Origin: Bacteroidetes bacterium MedPE-SWsnd-G2
Lineage (GTDB): Bacteria; Bacteroidota; Bacteroidia; Flavobacteriales; Flavobacteriaceae
Direction of reading: 5' to 3'
DNA length: 64,000 nt
Assembly: GCA_001874335.1 (NCBI GenBank)
Contig: MPDE01000006.1
Span: 124,001 to 188,000 of the forward strand
Shown here: one piece after another, positions 34,292 to 43,074 of the stretch
How positions within the stretch are numbered: the stretch's first letter is position 1
Layout: each line of letters opens with the position of its first letter
Program-made: the position numbers and the translations under genes
The notes under the pieces: model-generated
Told to the model about the DNA's origin: nothing
The model's database searches: none
The model's input: the letters and a program-made list of their open reading frames with translations, nothing else

Positions 34292-34322
34292 TTGTTTTAA
34301 TTGAACCTTTAACCTATATTTG
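34292..34322 (+). promoter_or_regulatory. promoter of the 57-aa membrane protein gene
   Basis: TTG at 34292-34294 and TATATTTG at 34315-34322 are 20 bases apart. The ATG at 34351 follows after 28 bases. Confidence 0.65.
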
Positions 34323-34350
34323 CCGTACAATAAAAAAAGGAACACCAATT

Positions 34351-34524
34351 ATGTTTGAATTTGATCAATATTTAGGATTTTTAGCGTTTTTAACCATTTT
34401 AACAATTGGATTTTGGTTAATGATATTTTTAATCACTTTTGTAATCCCTTACTGGATTGGTGGTTCAATTATTGAAGTTTTAAAAGAAAAGAAAGCTGCA
34501 AAAAAAGGTGAAAATCTTCAGTAG
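34351..34524 (+). CDS. small membrane protein, 57 aa
   Basis: A short gene encoding one long or two short membrane helices (FLAFLTILTIGFWLMIFLI and the following TFVIPYWIGGSI), then a basic tail KEKKAAKKGENLQ. It is supported by a good promoter 28 bases upstream and a terminator hairpin 37 bases downstream. Its amino-acid pattern is clearly coding. The family is unknown to me. A role as a small inner-membrane regulator is possible but unsupported. Confidence 0.7.
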   Translation: MFEFDQYLGFLAFLTILTIGFWLMIFLITFVIPYWIGGSIIEVLKEKKAAKKGENLQ

Positions 34525-34560
34525 CAAAGACTAATTATATTAGTTGTTCAAAATATTTAA

Positions 34561-34587
34561 AAGGAGTCTTACAGACTCCTTTTTTTG
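34561..34587 (+). terminator. terminator of the 57-aa gene
   Basis: AAGGAGTCT (34561-34569) pairs with AGACTCCTT (34573-34581), 3-base loop, followed by a run of T. Confidence 0.9.
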
Positions 34588-34611
34588 TGCTTTATGTTAC
34601 CGATAGCAACT

Positions 34612-34645
34612 AAAAAAAGGCAATCTAATTAGAATGCCTTTTTTT
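34612..34645 (-). terminator. terminator of the TonB-receptor-like gene
   Basis: A 15-base arm (34612-34626) pairs with 34631-34645 with one mismatch and a 4-base loop, flanked by A and T runs. It lies 18 bases beyond the stop of the minus-strand receptor gene. Confidence 0.8.
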
Positions 34646-34662
34646 AAGTTCTTATTTATGTT

Positions 34663-37176
34663 CTATCCTTCAAATTCCATATCACCGCCTCCGCCGCCAC
34701 GACTTTGGTTTGATCTTGATTTTTTCTGATTGAATCTGTATGTGAATGAAACATTAAAGCTTCGTTGTCTCCACTGAAATTCAGAATCACTAAAAAATGT
34801 ATCTGTAGTAGATTCTATGGTACGCTTTCTTGAATTAAAAACATCTCTTATATTAAGAGCTATCGAAGCTTTTTCTTTAAATAGGTCCTTACTAAAAGCT
34901 AAGTCACAACTAAAAATACCATCTCTTTTGTTTTGAGCATCTTCAGATGGGCCGTAATAACCTAATCTTGTTTGCCAATCGATTTTTGCAGGGAGAGTAT
35001 ATTTTGCATTAACTCTTGCTTGCCAACTCAAATTGTCTGCATCAAAATTAGTTCCGTTGTGATCTCCTCGAGTAATAGATTTAAATAGGTTAAAGTTTCC
35101 GTTAACATTAAACTTTCTTGAAGGTCTATAACCCAAAGTAAATTCAAATCCGTAGCGCTCATTAGTAGCCAAGTTAATTGGTGTTCTTCTAATTACAGGT
35201 ACTTCAGTATCTCCAACAAATGTAGTTTCTCCAGTATCTTCACTAATAAATGTAAAGACATCTGTTGATTTTGTATAGTAAATAGAAGAATTAATAGTTA
35301 CGGTGTTCATTTTATTCAAATACCCTAAATCTAGAGTGTTAGAATAACTTGGGTCGATATCAGGATTCCCTTGAAATATGTTTGTAGCACTACTTCTTGA
35401 AGGGAAAGGGTTAATAAATCGAGATCTTGGTCTTCTAATTCTTCTATTGTATCCTAAAGTGAAACTTTGATCTTCAGAAAGCTCATAGGCTAAATTAACA
35501 GTCGGGAAAAATTCGGTGTAATTTTTAGTGTCATAATCACCACTTGTAATTTGGTTTATTTTGATTCTGGTATCTTCCATTCTAACCCCTAATAGATATG
35601 AAAATTTCGATTTTATTTTACTCCCAAATTGAGTGTAAACCGCATTAATATGTTCGGTATAAATCAAGTTATTACTAACATTTGGGTCTTCTATAAACTC
35701 GCCATCTTCGTTAAATGCAAGACTATAATCTGTATCAAGGGTATTAAAGTTTCCTCTGTATCCAAATTCAAATTGACCATTATCACCTATTGGAAGCACG
35801 TAATCAGTTTGCAATAATACACGTTCTTGGGATTCTAAGGTAGAAACCTTTTCAATATCTAAGCCATCTTCTTGAATTGTAGAAAATTCATCTTCTTTAG
35901 AATCTTCGAATTGAAAATCAAGGGTGAATTTATGACCAGGTAATTCAAATTGCTTGTCAAAATTTAATGAATACTGTACCGTTTTATCATCTTCAACTTC
36001 TGGGTCATATCTAAAAGTTTGATTTAATAATTGACCATTAGCATCTAGTTCATTAATTGAGTTTGTTGTGTTTGATGCATTGTTATTATCTCTATATACT
36101 ACAGAAGCAGTAATTGAAGATTGGTCATTGACATACCATTCAACACCTGTATTGATATTAAAACCTTTACGCTCTCTGTCAAATTCTCTATATTCATTAA
36201 TAAAAGTGTCTGGGTTATCAATGATTAATCCCGTGTTTTCATCCTCTGTTTCGTTAAAATATTGAGTTTTCGTAGTGCTGTTTCCTGGAGCGTCTCGATA
36301 GCTATACCCCGTAGTAGCAAAAAAGTTAAAGTCACCAGTTCTATAATTTAAATTTCCTGAAATCCCTGCCGATGTAGGATGACCTGCATTAGCGGTAATT
36401 GCTCCATTAAGCCCTTGTAATTTACTTCTTCTTAAAATAATATTTAAAATACCTGCAGTACCTTCAGCATCATATCGAGACGATGGAGCAGTAATTACTT
36501 CTACACGTTCAATAGATTCCGCAGGTAATTGCCTCAAGGCTTCAGTAGAACTTAGACCAACTAATCCAGATGGTTTACCATTGATTAAAATACGTACGTT
36601 TTCATTTCCTCTTAGTGCTACATTACCTTCTACATCTACCGAAACAGATGGCACATTATCTAAAACATCACTAACACTACCTCCTCTAACTGTTAAATCC
36701 TTACCTACGTTGTATATTTTTTTGTCAAGTTTGAGCTCAACTGTAGTTTTTTCAGCAATTATTTCTACAGCATCTAAAGCTTCAATATCCAATTCAAGAA
36801 ACACTGTACCCAAATTAGTGTCCTCGTTTAAAGATTGATTTTTTAGTGTAACGGTTTTGTAGGTCATAAATTCAACAGAAACATCGTATAATCCACTTTG
36901 AATTTCAATGTTGAAGTTACCCTCTAAGTCGGTGATGCCACCAGTTGTTATTTTGTTTTCTTTTTTACTAAAAAAGGCAACTGTAGCGTATTCTAAAGGC
37001 GCTTTGGTTTCTGCATCAAGCACTTTTCCAGTGATACTTACTTTTTTTACTGGGTTTGCAGGGGCGATTACTGTTGTTTCGTTTTGAGCACTGGTTGTAT
37101 CAGACCTTAAGTTTGATTGAGACCAGCTAACTAAGCTAATAAGGCTTAATAATAATGAGGTAAGTTTTAATTTCAT
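34663..37176 (-). CDS. outer-membrane TonB-dependent receptor-like protein (PF14905 type)
   Basis: An 837-aa outer-membrane beta-barrel protein. It has a signal peptide (LKLTSLLLSLISLVSWSQS) and then a carboxypeptidase-regulatory-like domain at about residues 45-120 (SITGKVLDAETKAPLEYATVAFF). A plug follows (LDNVPSVSVDVEGNVALRGNENV truncated to its key part, residues 160-200), then a barrel of about 600 residues. The C-terminal tail after the last strand is glycine-rich and acidic (GGGGGDMEFEG). Ligand unknown; no SusD partner is present. The lysine-rich small gene lies 8 bases upstream and shares the promoter at 37646. Confidence 0.9.
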   Translation of the reverse strand: MKLKLTSLLLSLISLVSWSQSNLRSDTTSAQNETTVIAPANPVKKVSITGKVLDAETKAPLEYATVAFFSKKENKITTGGITDLEGNFNIEIQSGLYDVSVEFMTYKTVTLKNQSLNEDTNLGTVFLELDIEALDAVEIIAEKTTVELKLDKKIYNVGKDLTVRGGSVSDVLDNVPSVSVDVEGNVALRGNENVRILINGKPSGLVGLSSTEALRQLPAESIERVEVITAPSSRYDAEGTAGILNIILRRSKLQGLNGAITANAGHPTSAGISGNLNYRTGDFNFFATTGYSYRDAPGNSTTKTQYFNETEDENTGLIIDNPDTFINEYREFDRERKGFNINTGVEWYVNDQSSITASVVYRDNNNASNTTNSINELDANGQLLNQTFRYDPEVEDDKTVQYSLNFDKQFELPGHKFTLDFQFEDSKEDEFSTIQEDGLDIEKVSTLESQERVLLQTDYVLPIGDNGQFEFGYRGNFNTLDTDYSLAFNEDGEFIEDPNVSNNLIYTEHINAVYTQFGSKIKSKFSYLLGVRMEDTRIKINQITSGDYDTKNYTEFFPTVNLAYELSEDQSFTLGYNRRIRRPRSRFINPFPSRSSATNIFQGNPDIDPSYSNTLDLGYLNKMNTVTINSSIYYTKSTDVFTFISEDTGETTFVGDTEVPVIRRTPINLATNERYGFEFTLGYRPSRKFNVNGNFNLFKSITRGDHNGTNFDADNLSWQARVNAKYTLPAKIDWQTRLGYYGPSEDAQNKRDGIFSCDLAFSKDLFKEKASIALNIRDVFNSRKRTIESTTDTFFSDSEFQWRQRSFNVSFTYRFNQKKSRSNQSRGGGGGDMEFEG

Positions 37177-37184
37177 TTAGCAGT

Positions 37185-37616
37185 TTATTGGGATTTTTTC
37201 TTCTTTTTTGAAGCTTTTTCTTTTTTCTTTTTCTTTTTGTATTGTTGCGTTTTGGTTAATGTAGTAGCATCAACTAATTGTTGGTAGGTGTTTTCATCTA
37301 CCATTGCTTTTATTTCCAAAAAATGAGTTTCGTTGAGATTAGCAATTGCAGCTTCTCTTTCATGAACAGGTAGATTCGCCATTAAGATGTTTTTCTTGGC
37401 TACAAAGTAACTCTCCATTTTTTGCTTTATAATTTGTTTTTGAAAATCATCAGCGTTTAGAGTAGCTATAGTTTCCTGAATGTATTCGGCTTGTTTTTTT
37501 GCCATTTCTTCTTCATATCGCTCCATTTGTTTTTTGGCGCGATCATCTTGTGCATAAGAAGTTAAGCATGAGAGGCTTAAAAAAAGACTAAGAAGGAATG
37601 TGACTTTGGTAAGCAT
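37185..37616 (-). CDS. exported helical protein with poly-lysine tail
   Basis: A 143-aa protein with a signal peptide (TKVTFLLSLFLSLSCLTSYAQ). A helical body follows (RAKKQMERYEEEMAKKQAEY; LVDATTLTKTQQ), and the last 22 residues are almost all lysine, with a few Glu, Ala, Ser and Gln. The helical body recalls periplasmic Spy/CpxP-like chaperones, but that is only a resemblance. It is the first gene of a two-gene operon with the receptor-like barrel and probably works with it in the envelope. Confidence 0.75.
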   Translation of the reverse strand: MLTKVTFLLSLFLSLSCLTSYAQDDRAKKQMERYEEEMAKKQAEYIQETIATLNADDFQKQIIKQKMESYFVAKKNILMANLPVHEREAAIANLNETHFLEIKAMVDENTYQQLVDATTLTKTQQYKKKKKKEKASKKKKKSQ

Positions 37617-37645
37617 TTGCGGTCAATTATTAGGTTGTTTGACCG

Positions 37646-37653
37646 CAAATGTA
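37646..37653 (-). promoter_or_regulatory. -7 box of the lysine-rich protein and receptor operon
   Basis: The minus strand reads TACATTTG, a TAnnTTTG match, 29 bases before the ATG at 37616. Confidence 0.5.
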
Positions 37654-37706
37654 GACTTTGGTTTAATCGGGTTTGGTTAAAATTGTGTTAAAACCAAGTT
37701 GATAAA

Positions 37707-38048
37707 TTATAAGATTTCAAGAATATTGGTCGGTGGTCTTCCAATAACAGCTTTACCGTTTTTAACTACAATTGGACGCTCTATTAATTTAGGGTGCTCT
37801 ACCATTGCAGAAATCAATTCGTTATCAGAAAGTGATTTGGATTTATAGTTTTCTTTCCAAATAGCTTCATTTTTTCTAACCAATTGCAGCGGAGAAATAC
37901 CTAACATTTTTATTAGGTCTGATAACTGGTTAGTAGTTAAGGGTGTATCTAAATATTTTATAATCTCTATGGTTTCATTCTGTTCTTCTAAAAGCGCTAA
38001 GCCTTGTCTGGATTTAGAACATCTTGGATTGTGATAAATTTTTGTCAT
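37707..38048 (-). CDS. arsC: ArsC-family arsenate reductase (glutaredoxin type)
   Basis: A 113-aa thioredoxin-fold protein of the ArsC/Spx family. The catalytic Cys10 lies in HNPRCSKSRQ, and the arginine-rich region near the C-terminus (HPKLIERPIVV) matches the arsenate-binding part. No ars operon genes are adjacent, so a general oxidoreductase role is possible. It follows prfB in the same direction after 9 bases and is probably co-transcribed with it. Confidence 0.9.
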   Translation of the reverse strand: MTKIYHNPRCSKSRQGLALLEEQNETIEIIKYLDTPLTTNQLSDLIKMLGISPLQLVRKNEAIWKENYKSKSLSDNELISAMVEHPKLIERPIVVKNGKAVIGRPPTNILEIL

Positions 38049-38057
38049 AATGTGTTT

Positions 38058-39171
38058 TTATAAGGTATTAGGATCATCTTCATTTTGTTGTCCCATCATC
38101 ATTAAGTATGATTTAAGAAATGGTTCAATACCACCATCCATAACAGCGTCAACATTTCCAGTTTCGTGGGCTGTTCTAACGTCTTTTACAAGTTTGTAAG
38201 GATGCATGACATAGTTTCTAATCTGACTTCCCCATTCAATTTTCATTTTTCCCGCTTCAATATCTTCGCGCTGAGCCATTTGTTTACTTAGCTCAATTTC
38301 ATACAATTGAGACTTTAACATTTGAAGCGCTCTTGCTCTATTATCATGTTGAGAGCGGGTTTCAGAACAAGAGATTTGAATGCCAGTAGGTTTATGTGTT
38401 AGCTGCACTTTTGTTTCTACCTTATTTACATTTTGACCACCAGCTCCACTTGAACGTGCTGTAGTGATTTCTATATCAGCTGGATTAATTTCAATGTCAA
38501 TGGTATCATCAACAAGAGGATAAACATAAACCGAAGCAAAACTCGTATGTCTCTTGGCATTGCTATCAAAAGGAGAGATTCTCACCAATCGGTGCACTCC
38601 GTTTTCGCCTTTAAGCCAACCAAAAGAGTAATCGCCTTCAATTTCTAAAGTAACGGTTTTGATTCCTGCAACATCACCTTCTTGAAGGTTGAGTTCTTTA
38701 ACTTTATAACCGTTTTTCTCGGCGTACATTAGATACATACGCATTAACATATTTGCCCAGTCACAACTTTCTGTACCGCCAGCCCCTGCTGTAATTTGAA
38801 GTACAGCACTGAGACTATCACCTTCTTCCGAAAGCATGTTTTTGAACTCTAAATTTTCAATTAACTCGGTGCAAGTTGCAAAGGAGTTGTCTACTTCTTC
38901 AGCGGTAGCTTCTTCAGCCTTATAAAATTCATAAAGGACTTCTAAGTCTTCAATTTGAGATTTTGAAGTGTTATAATTTTCCACCCATTTTTTCTTTTCT
39001 CTTAAAGATTTCATGATGATTTCTGCCGATTTAGAATCGTTCCAGAAATTTGGGTCGAAGGTTTTTTCTTCTTCGTTAGAAATTTCAATTAGTTTGGCAT
39101 CTATGTCAAAGATACCTCCTCAACGCTCCAAGGCGTTCTACAAGATCTTTAATTTGATCGGATGTAGTCAT
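38058..39171 (-). CDS. prfB: peptide chain release factor 2, with programmed +1 frameshift
   Basis: Release factor for UGA and UAA codons, 370 aa after frameshifting. The first frame runs from ATG at 39171 for 21 codons ([21 protein letters not shown]) to an in-frame TGA at 39108-39106. Translation then moves +1 and continues from GAC at 39107 ([15 protein letters not shown]) to 38058. The main frame has SPF in RISPFDS and the GGQ motif in [14 protein letters not shown]. Calling the gene from the internal ATG at 39014 would lose about 52 residues. A -7 box 18 bases before ATG 39171 supports the full-length form. Confidence 0.96.
39105..39120 (-). promoter_or_regulatory. prfB: prfB programmed frameshift signal
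   Basis: The minus strand reads AGGAGG TAT CTT TGA C. The Shine-Dalgarno-like AGGAGG lies 3 bases before the slippery CTT, and the in-frame stop is UGA followed by C. This is the known autoregulatory layout of bacterial prfB genes, differing from the E. coli site only in the SD-like hexamer. Confidence 0.96.
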
Positions 39172-39189
39172 AGGGTTATATATTTTTCA

Positions 39190-39197
39190 CAAATGTA
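39190..39197 (-). promoter_or_regulatory. -7 box upstream of prfB
   Basis: The minus strand reads TACATTTG, a TAnnTTTG match, 18 bases before the ATG at 39171. Confidence 0.55.
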
Positions 39198-39438
39198 AAA
39201 GGAAAACCTCAGTGATGAAAGAATCTACATCTTTAATTTTTATCCAATTTTTTAGCTTGAAATACTCAATTAATAAGATGTAATGGTTGATGTTTTTTTA
39301 ATAAAGTTTATCCTAAATTAAATATAAATAGCAAATTAGATTTTGAAGTACAATTGTAAAACTTCAATTTTGTATTTCTTAGGTTTTACTTTATTTGAGT
39401 AGAATCCTGAATAGAATTAATGAAATAATACACCAAAA

Positions 39439-40464
39439 ATGATAATAGATTTAAGGAGTGATACGGTTACTAAACCTACTAAAGGAATGTTAGAAGCGAT
39501 GATGACAGCAGAGGTTGGTGATGATGTTTATAAGGAAGATCAAACCGTTAATGCTTTAGAAGAGAAGGTAGCAGCGATGTTTGGAAAACCAAAAGCGCTA
39601 TTTTTCCCTACAGGTACAATGGCAAACCAAACGGCGATAAAACTTCATACAAATCCGGGTGATCAGGTTATTGCGGATAAAGATGCACATATATTTAATT
39701 ATGAAGGTGGTGGAGCATCGTTTAATAGTGGTGTTTCTTGTAAGCTATTACAGGGGCAAGGTGGGATGTTTACTGTAGAACAGGCACAGGCAGCAATCAA
39801 CCCTCCCGATTTTTATCATAGCCCCTTAACGTCCTTGATTGAAGTCGAAAACACAGCTAATAGAGGTGGAGGTTCTTGTTGGGATTTTGAAGAATTACAA
39901 AAAATTGGAGCTTTGGCAAAGTCTAATAATTTAGGTTTTCATTTGGATGGAGCTAGACTTTGGAATGCCCTTATTGCAAAATCGGAAACTCCAAAACAAC
40001 ATGGTCAATTATTTGACACTATTTCAGTTTGTTTGAGTAAAGGATTAGGTTGCCCGATAGGTTCTGTTTTGGTTGGAGATGAGCAAATTATGGAGAACGC
40101 TATTAGGATTAGAAAAATATTTGGTGGTGGCATGCGTCAAGTTGGTTACTTGGCTGCAGCAGGGATTTATGCTTTAGACCATCAATTAAATAGATTGGAA
40201 GAGGATCATATTAAAGCCAAAGAATTGGAAGTAGTATTAAATGCTTTAGATGGTGTTAAATTTGTTCAGAAAGTAGAAACTAACATTGTGATATTCGAAT
40301 TGAGAGATGACTCAAAGGAATCTGAATTTATTCAGAAGTTGGCTGAAAATAACATTCAAATAATAGGAATGGGGAGTGGAAAGCTTAGAATGGTAACGCA
40401 TTTAGATTATACCAATTTTATGCATGAAAAAGTATTAGATACCCTATCCAATTTAAAATTCTAA
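39439..40464 (+). CDS. ltaE: low-specificity L-threonine aldolase
   Basis: PLP-dependent fold-type I aldolase of 341 aa that cleaves threonine or allo-threonine to glycine and acetaldehyde. The protein begins IDLRSDTVTKPTKGMLEAMM, the classic threonine aldolase N-terminus. The PLP lysine lies in SVCLSKGLGCPIGSVL, and HLDGARLWNA is the aspartate region. No promoter match was found in the 267-base gap before it. A bidirectional terminator separates it from ybaB. Confidence 0.93.
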   Translation: MIIDLRSDTVTKPTKGMLEAMMTAEVGDDVYKEDQTVNALEEKVAAMFGKPKALFFPTGTMANQTAIKLHTNPGDQVIADKDAHIFNYEGGGASFNSGVSCKLLQGQGGMFTVEQAQAAINPPDFYHSPLTSLIEVENTANRGGGSCWDFEELQKIGALAKSNNLGFHLDGARLWNALIAKSETPKQHGQLFDTISVCLSKGLGCPIGSVLVGDEQIMENAIRIRKIFGGGMRQVGYLAAAGIYALDHQLNRLEEDHIKAKELEVVLNALDGVKFVQKVETNIVIFELRDDSKESEFIQKLAENNIQIIGMGSGKLRMVTHLDYTNFMHEKVLDTLSNLKF

Positions 40465-40499
40465 AAAAATCCCGATATATAATTATCGGGATATTTTTT
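40464..40499 (+). terminator. bidirectional terminator between threonine aldolase and ybaB
   Basis: ATCCCGATA (40469-40477) pairs with TATCGGGAT (40484-40492), 6-base loop, with A and T runs on the two sides. Confidence 0.9.
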
Positions 40500-40822
40500 T
40501 ATTTAAACATATCCATTCCAGGAATGTTTGGCATGCCTTCTTTTGCAACGGCAGCAATTTCAGTTTCGTTAACTTGGGTTGCTCTTGAAATGGCTTTATT
40601 TAGAGTTAAAACTAAATAATCTTCTAACATTTCTTTGTCCTGTAATAATTCGTCATCAAGGGAAATAGATTTTATTTCTCTATTTGCTGTTATGGTTACT
40701 TTTAATTTTTGATCAGTACTAGATTCATCAATTAAAACCGTATTAAGTCTTTTTTTTGTGTCTTCCACTTTTTGTTGGGTTTCTTTTAGCTTACCCATCA
40801 TTCCCATCATATCTCCAAACAT
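40499..40822 (-). CDS. ybaB: YbaB/EbfC-family nucleoid-associated protein
   Basis: A 107-aa DNA-binding nucleoid protein. The protein has the methionine/glycine-rich start [21 protein letters not shown], the central [20 protein letters not shown] and an acidic helix, as in YbaB/EbfC. In many bacteria it is encoded beside recR or dnaX, but not here. It has a good promoter upstream and shares a terminator with the aldolase gene. Confidence 0.92.
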   Translation of the reverse strand: MFGDMMGMMGKLKETQQKVEDTKKRLNTVLIDESSTDQKLKVTITANREIKSISLDDELLQDKEMLEDYLVLTLNKAISRATQVNETEIAAVAKEGMPNIPGMDMFK

Positions 40823-40850
40823 AATTGTATATATTAAAATTTATAAAGTG

Positions 40851-40880
40851 CAAAATTACTAAATTGCCCAACTATTCAAA
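40851..40880 (-). promoter_or_regulatory. promoter of ybaB
   Basis: On the minus strand TTTG (40880-40877) and TAATTTTG (40858-40851) are 18 bases apart, a good Bacteroidota -33/-7 pair. The ATG at 40822 follows after 28 bases. Confidence 0.6.
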
Positions 40881-40938
40881 AAAAGCGAATAGAAACTTAT
40901 TCAGCTTTTAAAGAATTCAAAAAAAAACACATAATTGC

Positions 40939-42999
40939 ATGATTGACGCTGTTGTAGCTCCTAAAGCCAAAAAGATTCCAAAGGAACTGAAAATTCATAA
41001 TGATACAAGAATAGATGATTATTTTTGGCTGAATGAAAGAGAAAATCCTGAAGTAATAAATTACCTGAAGGATGAAAATGAATATTTTCATAAAATGACT
41101 TCTCACACCAATGAGTTGGAAGAAAGGTTGTTTGAAGAAATAAAAGCAAGGATAAAGGAAGATGATCAATCAGTACCTTATAAATACAATGGCTACTGGT
41201 ATTTAACTCGATATGAAAAGGGCAAGGATTACCCAATTTATTTGAGAAAAAAAGAGCATTTAGAGGCCAAAGAAGAGATTCTTTTTGATTGTAATGAAAT
41301 GGCAGAAGGTTTGGGGTATTTTAAACTTGTTGGTTTAAATATTAGTCCGGATAATAAATTAATTTCCTATGCTGTTGATACCGTCGGAAGAAGGCAATAC
41401 ACCTTAAAAATTAAGAACCTTGAGTCCGGAGTGGTTTTTTCTGAAGAAATTACACATACAACCGGTTCGGCTTCATGGGCAAATGACAATAAAACACTAT
41501 TCTACACAAAGAAAGACGAACAAACGTTAAGATCTGATAAAGTATTTAAACATAGCATTAACACGTCAAGTGATCAAGATACTTTAATTTATCATGAAAC
41601 GGATGACACGTTTAATGTCGCTCTGTATAAAACAAAATCAAGAAAGTATATTGTAATTGCTTGTTTTAGTACATTAACCAATGAGTATCAAATTTTAGAT
41701 GCAGATACTCCTGATGCTTCATTTAAAATGTTTCAATCACGCATAAGAGGATTGGAATATAGTATTTCACATTATCAAGACCATTTTTATGTGATTACCA
41801 ATAAAGATGATGCCTTCAATTTTAAATTAATGAAAACTTCCTTGTCTGAAACTAAAAAAGAACATTGGACAGAAGTTATACCTCATAGAGAAGATGTGTT
41901 ATTAGAAGATATCGATATTTTCAAAGATTATTTGGTGATAAGTGAGCGAATTAATGGTCTAAACGAAATAAGAATTAAACGTTGGGATGGCACCGAAGAG
42001 TATTTTTTACCCTTTGACAACGAAACGTATACGGCTTATACCAGTATTAATGTTGAATTTGATACAGATGTTTTGAGATACGGTTACAATTCTATGACCA
42101 CGCCATCATCAGTTATAGACTTTAATATGTCAACTCGTCAAAAATCAATTAAAAAGGAACAAGAAGTATTAGGCGGACAGTTTAATAAAAATAATTATAA
42201 ATCAGAACGCGTTTGGGCAACGGCCCAAGATGGCACGAAGGTGCCTATTTCTTTGGTTTACAAAAAAGGACTAAAGCTGGATGGTTCAAACCCTTTGTTG
42301 CAATATGCATATGGTTCTTACGGTTCAACTATTGATCCGTATTTCTCTAGTGTGAGATTAAGTTTATTAGATAGAGGTTTTATTTATGCCATAGCACACG
42401 TGCGTGGAGGGGAATACCTCGGAAGGCAATGGTATGACAACGGTAGATTATATCAAAAAAAGAATACTTTTCAAGATTTTATAGATTGCTCAAAACACCT
42501 GATAGAGCATAATTATACTTCAAGTGATCATATTTATGCCATGGGAGGAAGTGCAGGTGGTCTCTTGATGGGAGCTATTATTAATATGGAGAATAAGCTG
42601 TATAATGGTGTGATTTCTGCTGTTCCTTTTGTTGATGTGGTAACCACAATGTTGGATGATGGTATTCCTTTAACTACGGGAGAATATGATGAATGGGGTA
42701 ACCCTCATGACAAAGGATATTATGATTACATTAAATCTTATTCACCATACGATAACATTGAAAAAAAAGATTACCCTAATTTAATGGTTACAGCTGGTTT
42801 ACATGATTCTCAAGTACAGTACTGGGAACCAGCAAAATGGGTGGCAAAACTTAGGGACTACAAAACTAATTCTAACAAACTAATTTTTAAAATCAATATG
42901 GAAGCAGGACATGGAGGGGCTTCAGGAAGATTCGAGGCTTTAAAGGAGGATGCAGAAGAGTATGCTTTTTTATTAGACCTTGAGAATATTGGTGTCTAA
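40939..42999 (+). CDS. ptrB: S9A-family oligopeptidase B
   Basis: Serine peptidase of 686 aa with an N-terminal beta-propeller (to about residue 400) and a C-terminal alpha/beta-hydrolase domain. The nucleophile serine lies in AMGGSAGGLLMGA, and the catalytic aspartate and histidine are expected in AGLHDSQVQYWEP and EAGHGGASGR. The protein length and the GGEYLGRQWYDNGRL segment match oligopeptidase B rather than prolyl oligopeptidase. No signal peptide is visible, so it is probably cytoplasmic. It is a single gene divergent from ybaB. Confidence 0.93.
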   Translation: MIDAVVAPKAKKIPKELKIHNDTRIDDYFWLNERENPEVINYLKDENEYFHKMTSHTNELEERLFEEIKARIKEDDQSVPYKYNGYWYLTRYEKGKDYPIYLRKKEHLEAKEEILFDCNEMAEGLGYFKLVGLNISPDNKLISYAVDTVGRRQYTLKIKNLESGVVFSEEITHTTGSASWANDNKTLFYTKKDEQTLRSDKVFKHSINTSSDQDTLIYHETDDTFNVALYKTKSRKYIVIACFSTLTNEYQILDADTPDASFKMFQSRIRGLEYSISHYQDHFYVITNKDDAFNFKLMKTSLSETKKEHWTEVIPHREDVLLEDIDIFKDYLVISERINGLNEIRIKRWDGTEEYFLPFDNETYTAYTSINVEFDTDVLRYGYNSMTTPSSVIDFNMSTRQKSIKKEQEVLGGQFNKNNYKSERVWATAQDGTKVPISLVYKKGLKLDGSNPLLQYAYGSYGSTIDPYFSSVRLSLLDRGFIYAIAHVRGGEYLGRQWYDNGRLYQKKNTFQDFIDCSKHLIEHNYTSSDHIYAMGGSAGGLLMGAIINMENKLYNGVISAVPFVDVVTTMLDDGIPLTTGEYDEWGNPHDKGYYDYIKSYSPYDNIEKKDYPNLMVTAGLHDSQVQYWEPAKWVAKLRDYKTNSNKLIFKINMEAGHGGASGRFEALKEDAEEYAFLLDLENIGV

Positions 43000-43014
43000 T
43001 TAAAAAAAATCTCT

Positions 43015-43022
43015 TATTTTTG
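43015..43022 (+). promoter_or_regulatory. -7 box upstream of the cysteine-synthase-like gene
   Basis: TATTTTTG fits TAnnTTTG, 52 bases before the ATG at 43075. Confidence 0.5.
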
Positions 43023-43074
43023 CGAGGTTTTTGATTTCGATTTTTTGTAAATTGAAATTGGCAAATATCTTTTT

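Noticed and set aside
39013-39198. Plus-strand frame opposite the prfB start
   Set aside because: It overlaps the first frame and frameshift site of prfB on the other strand, which explain the sequence fully.
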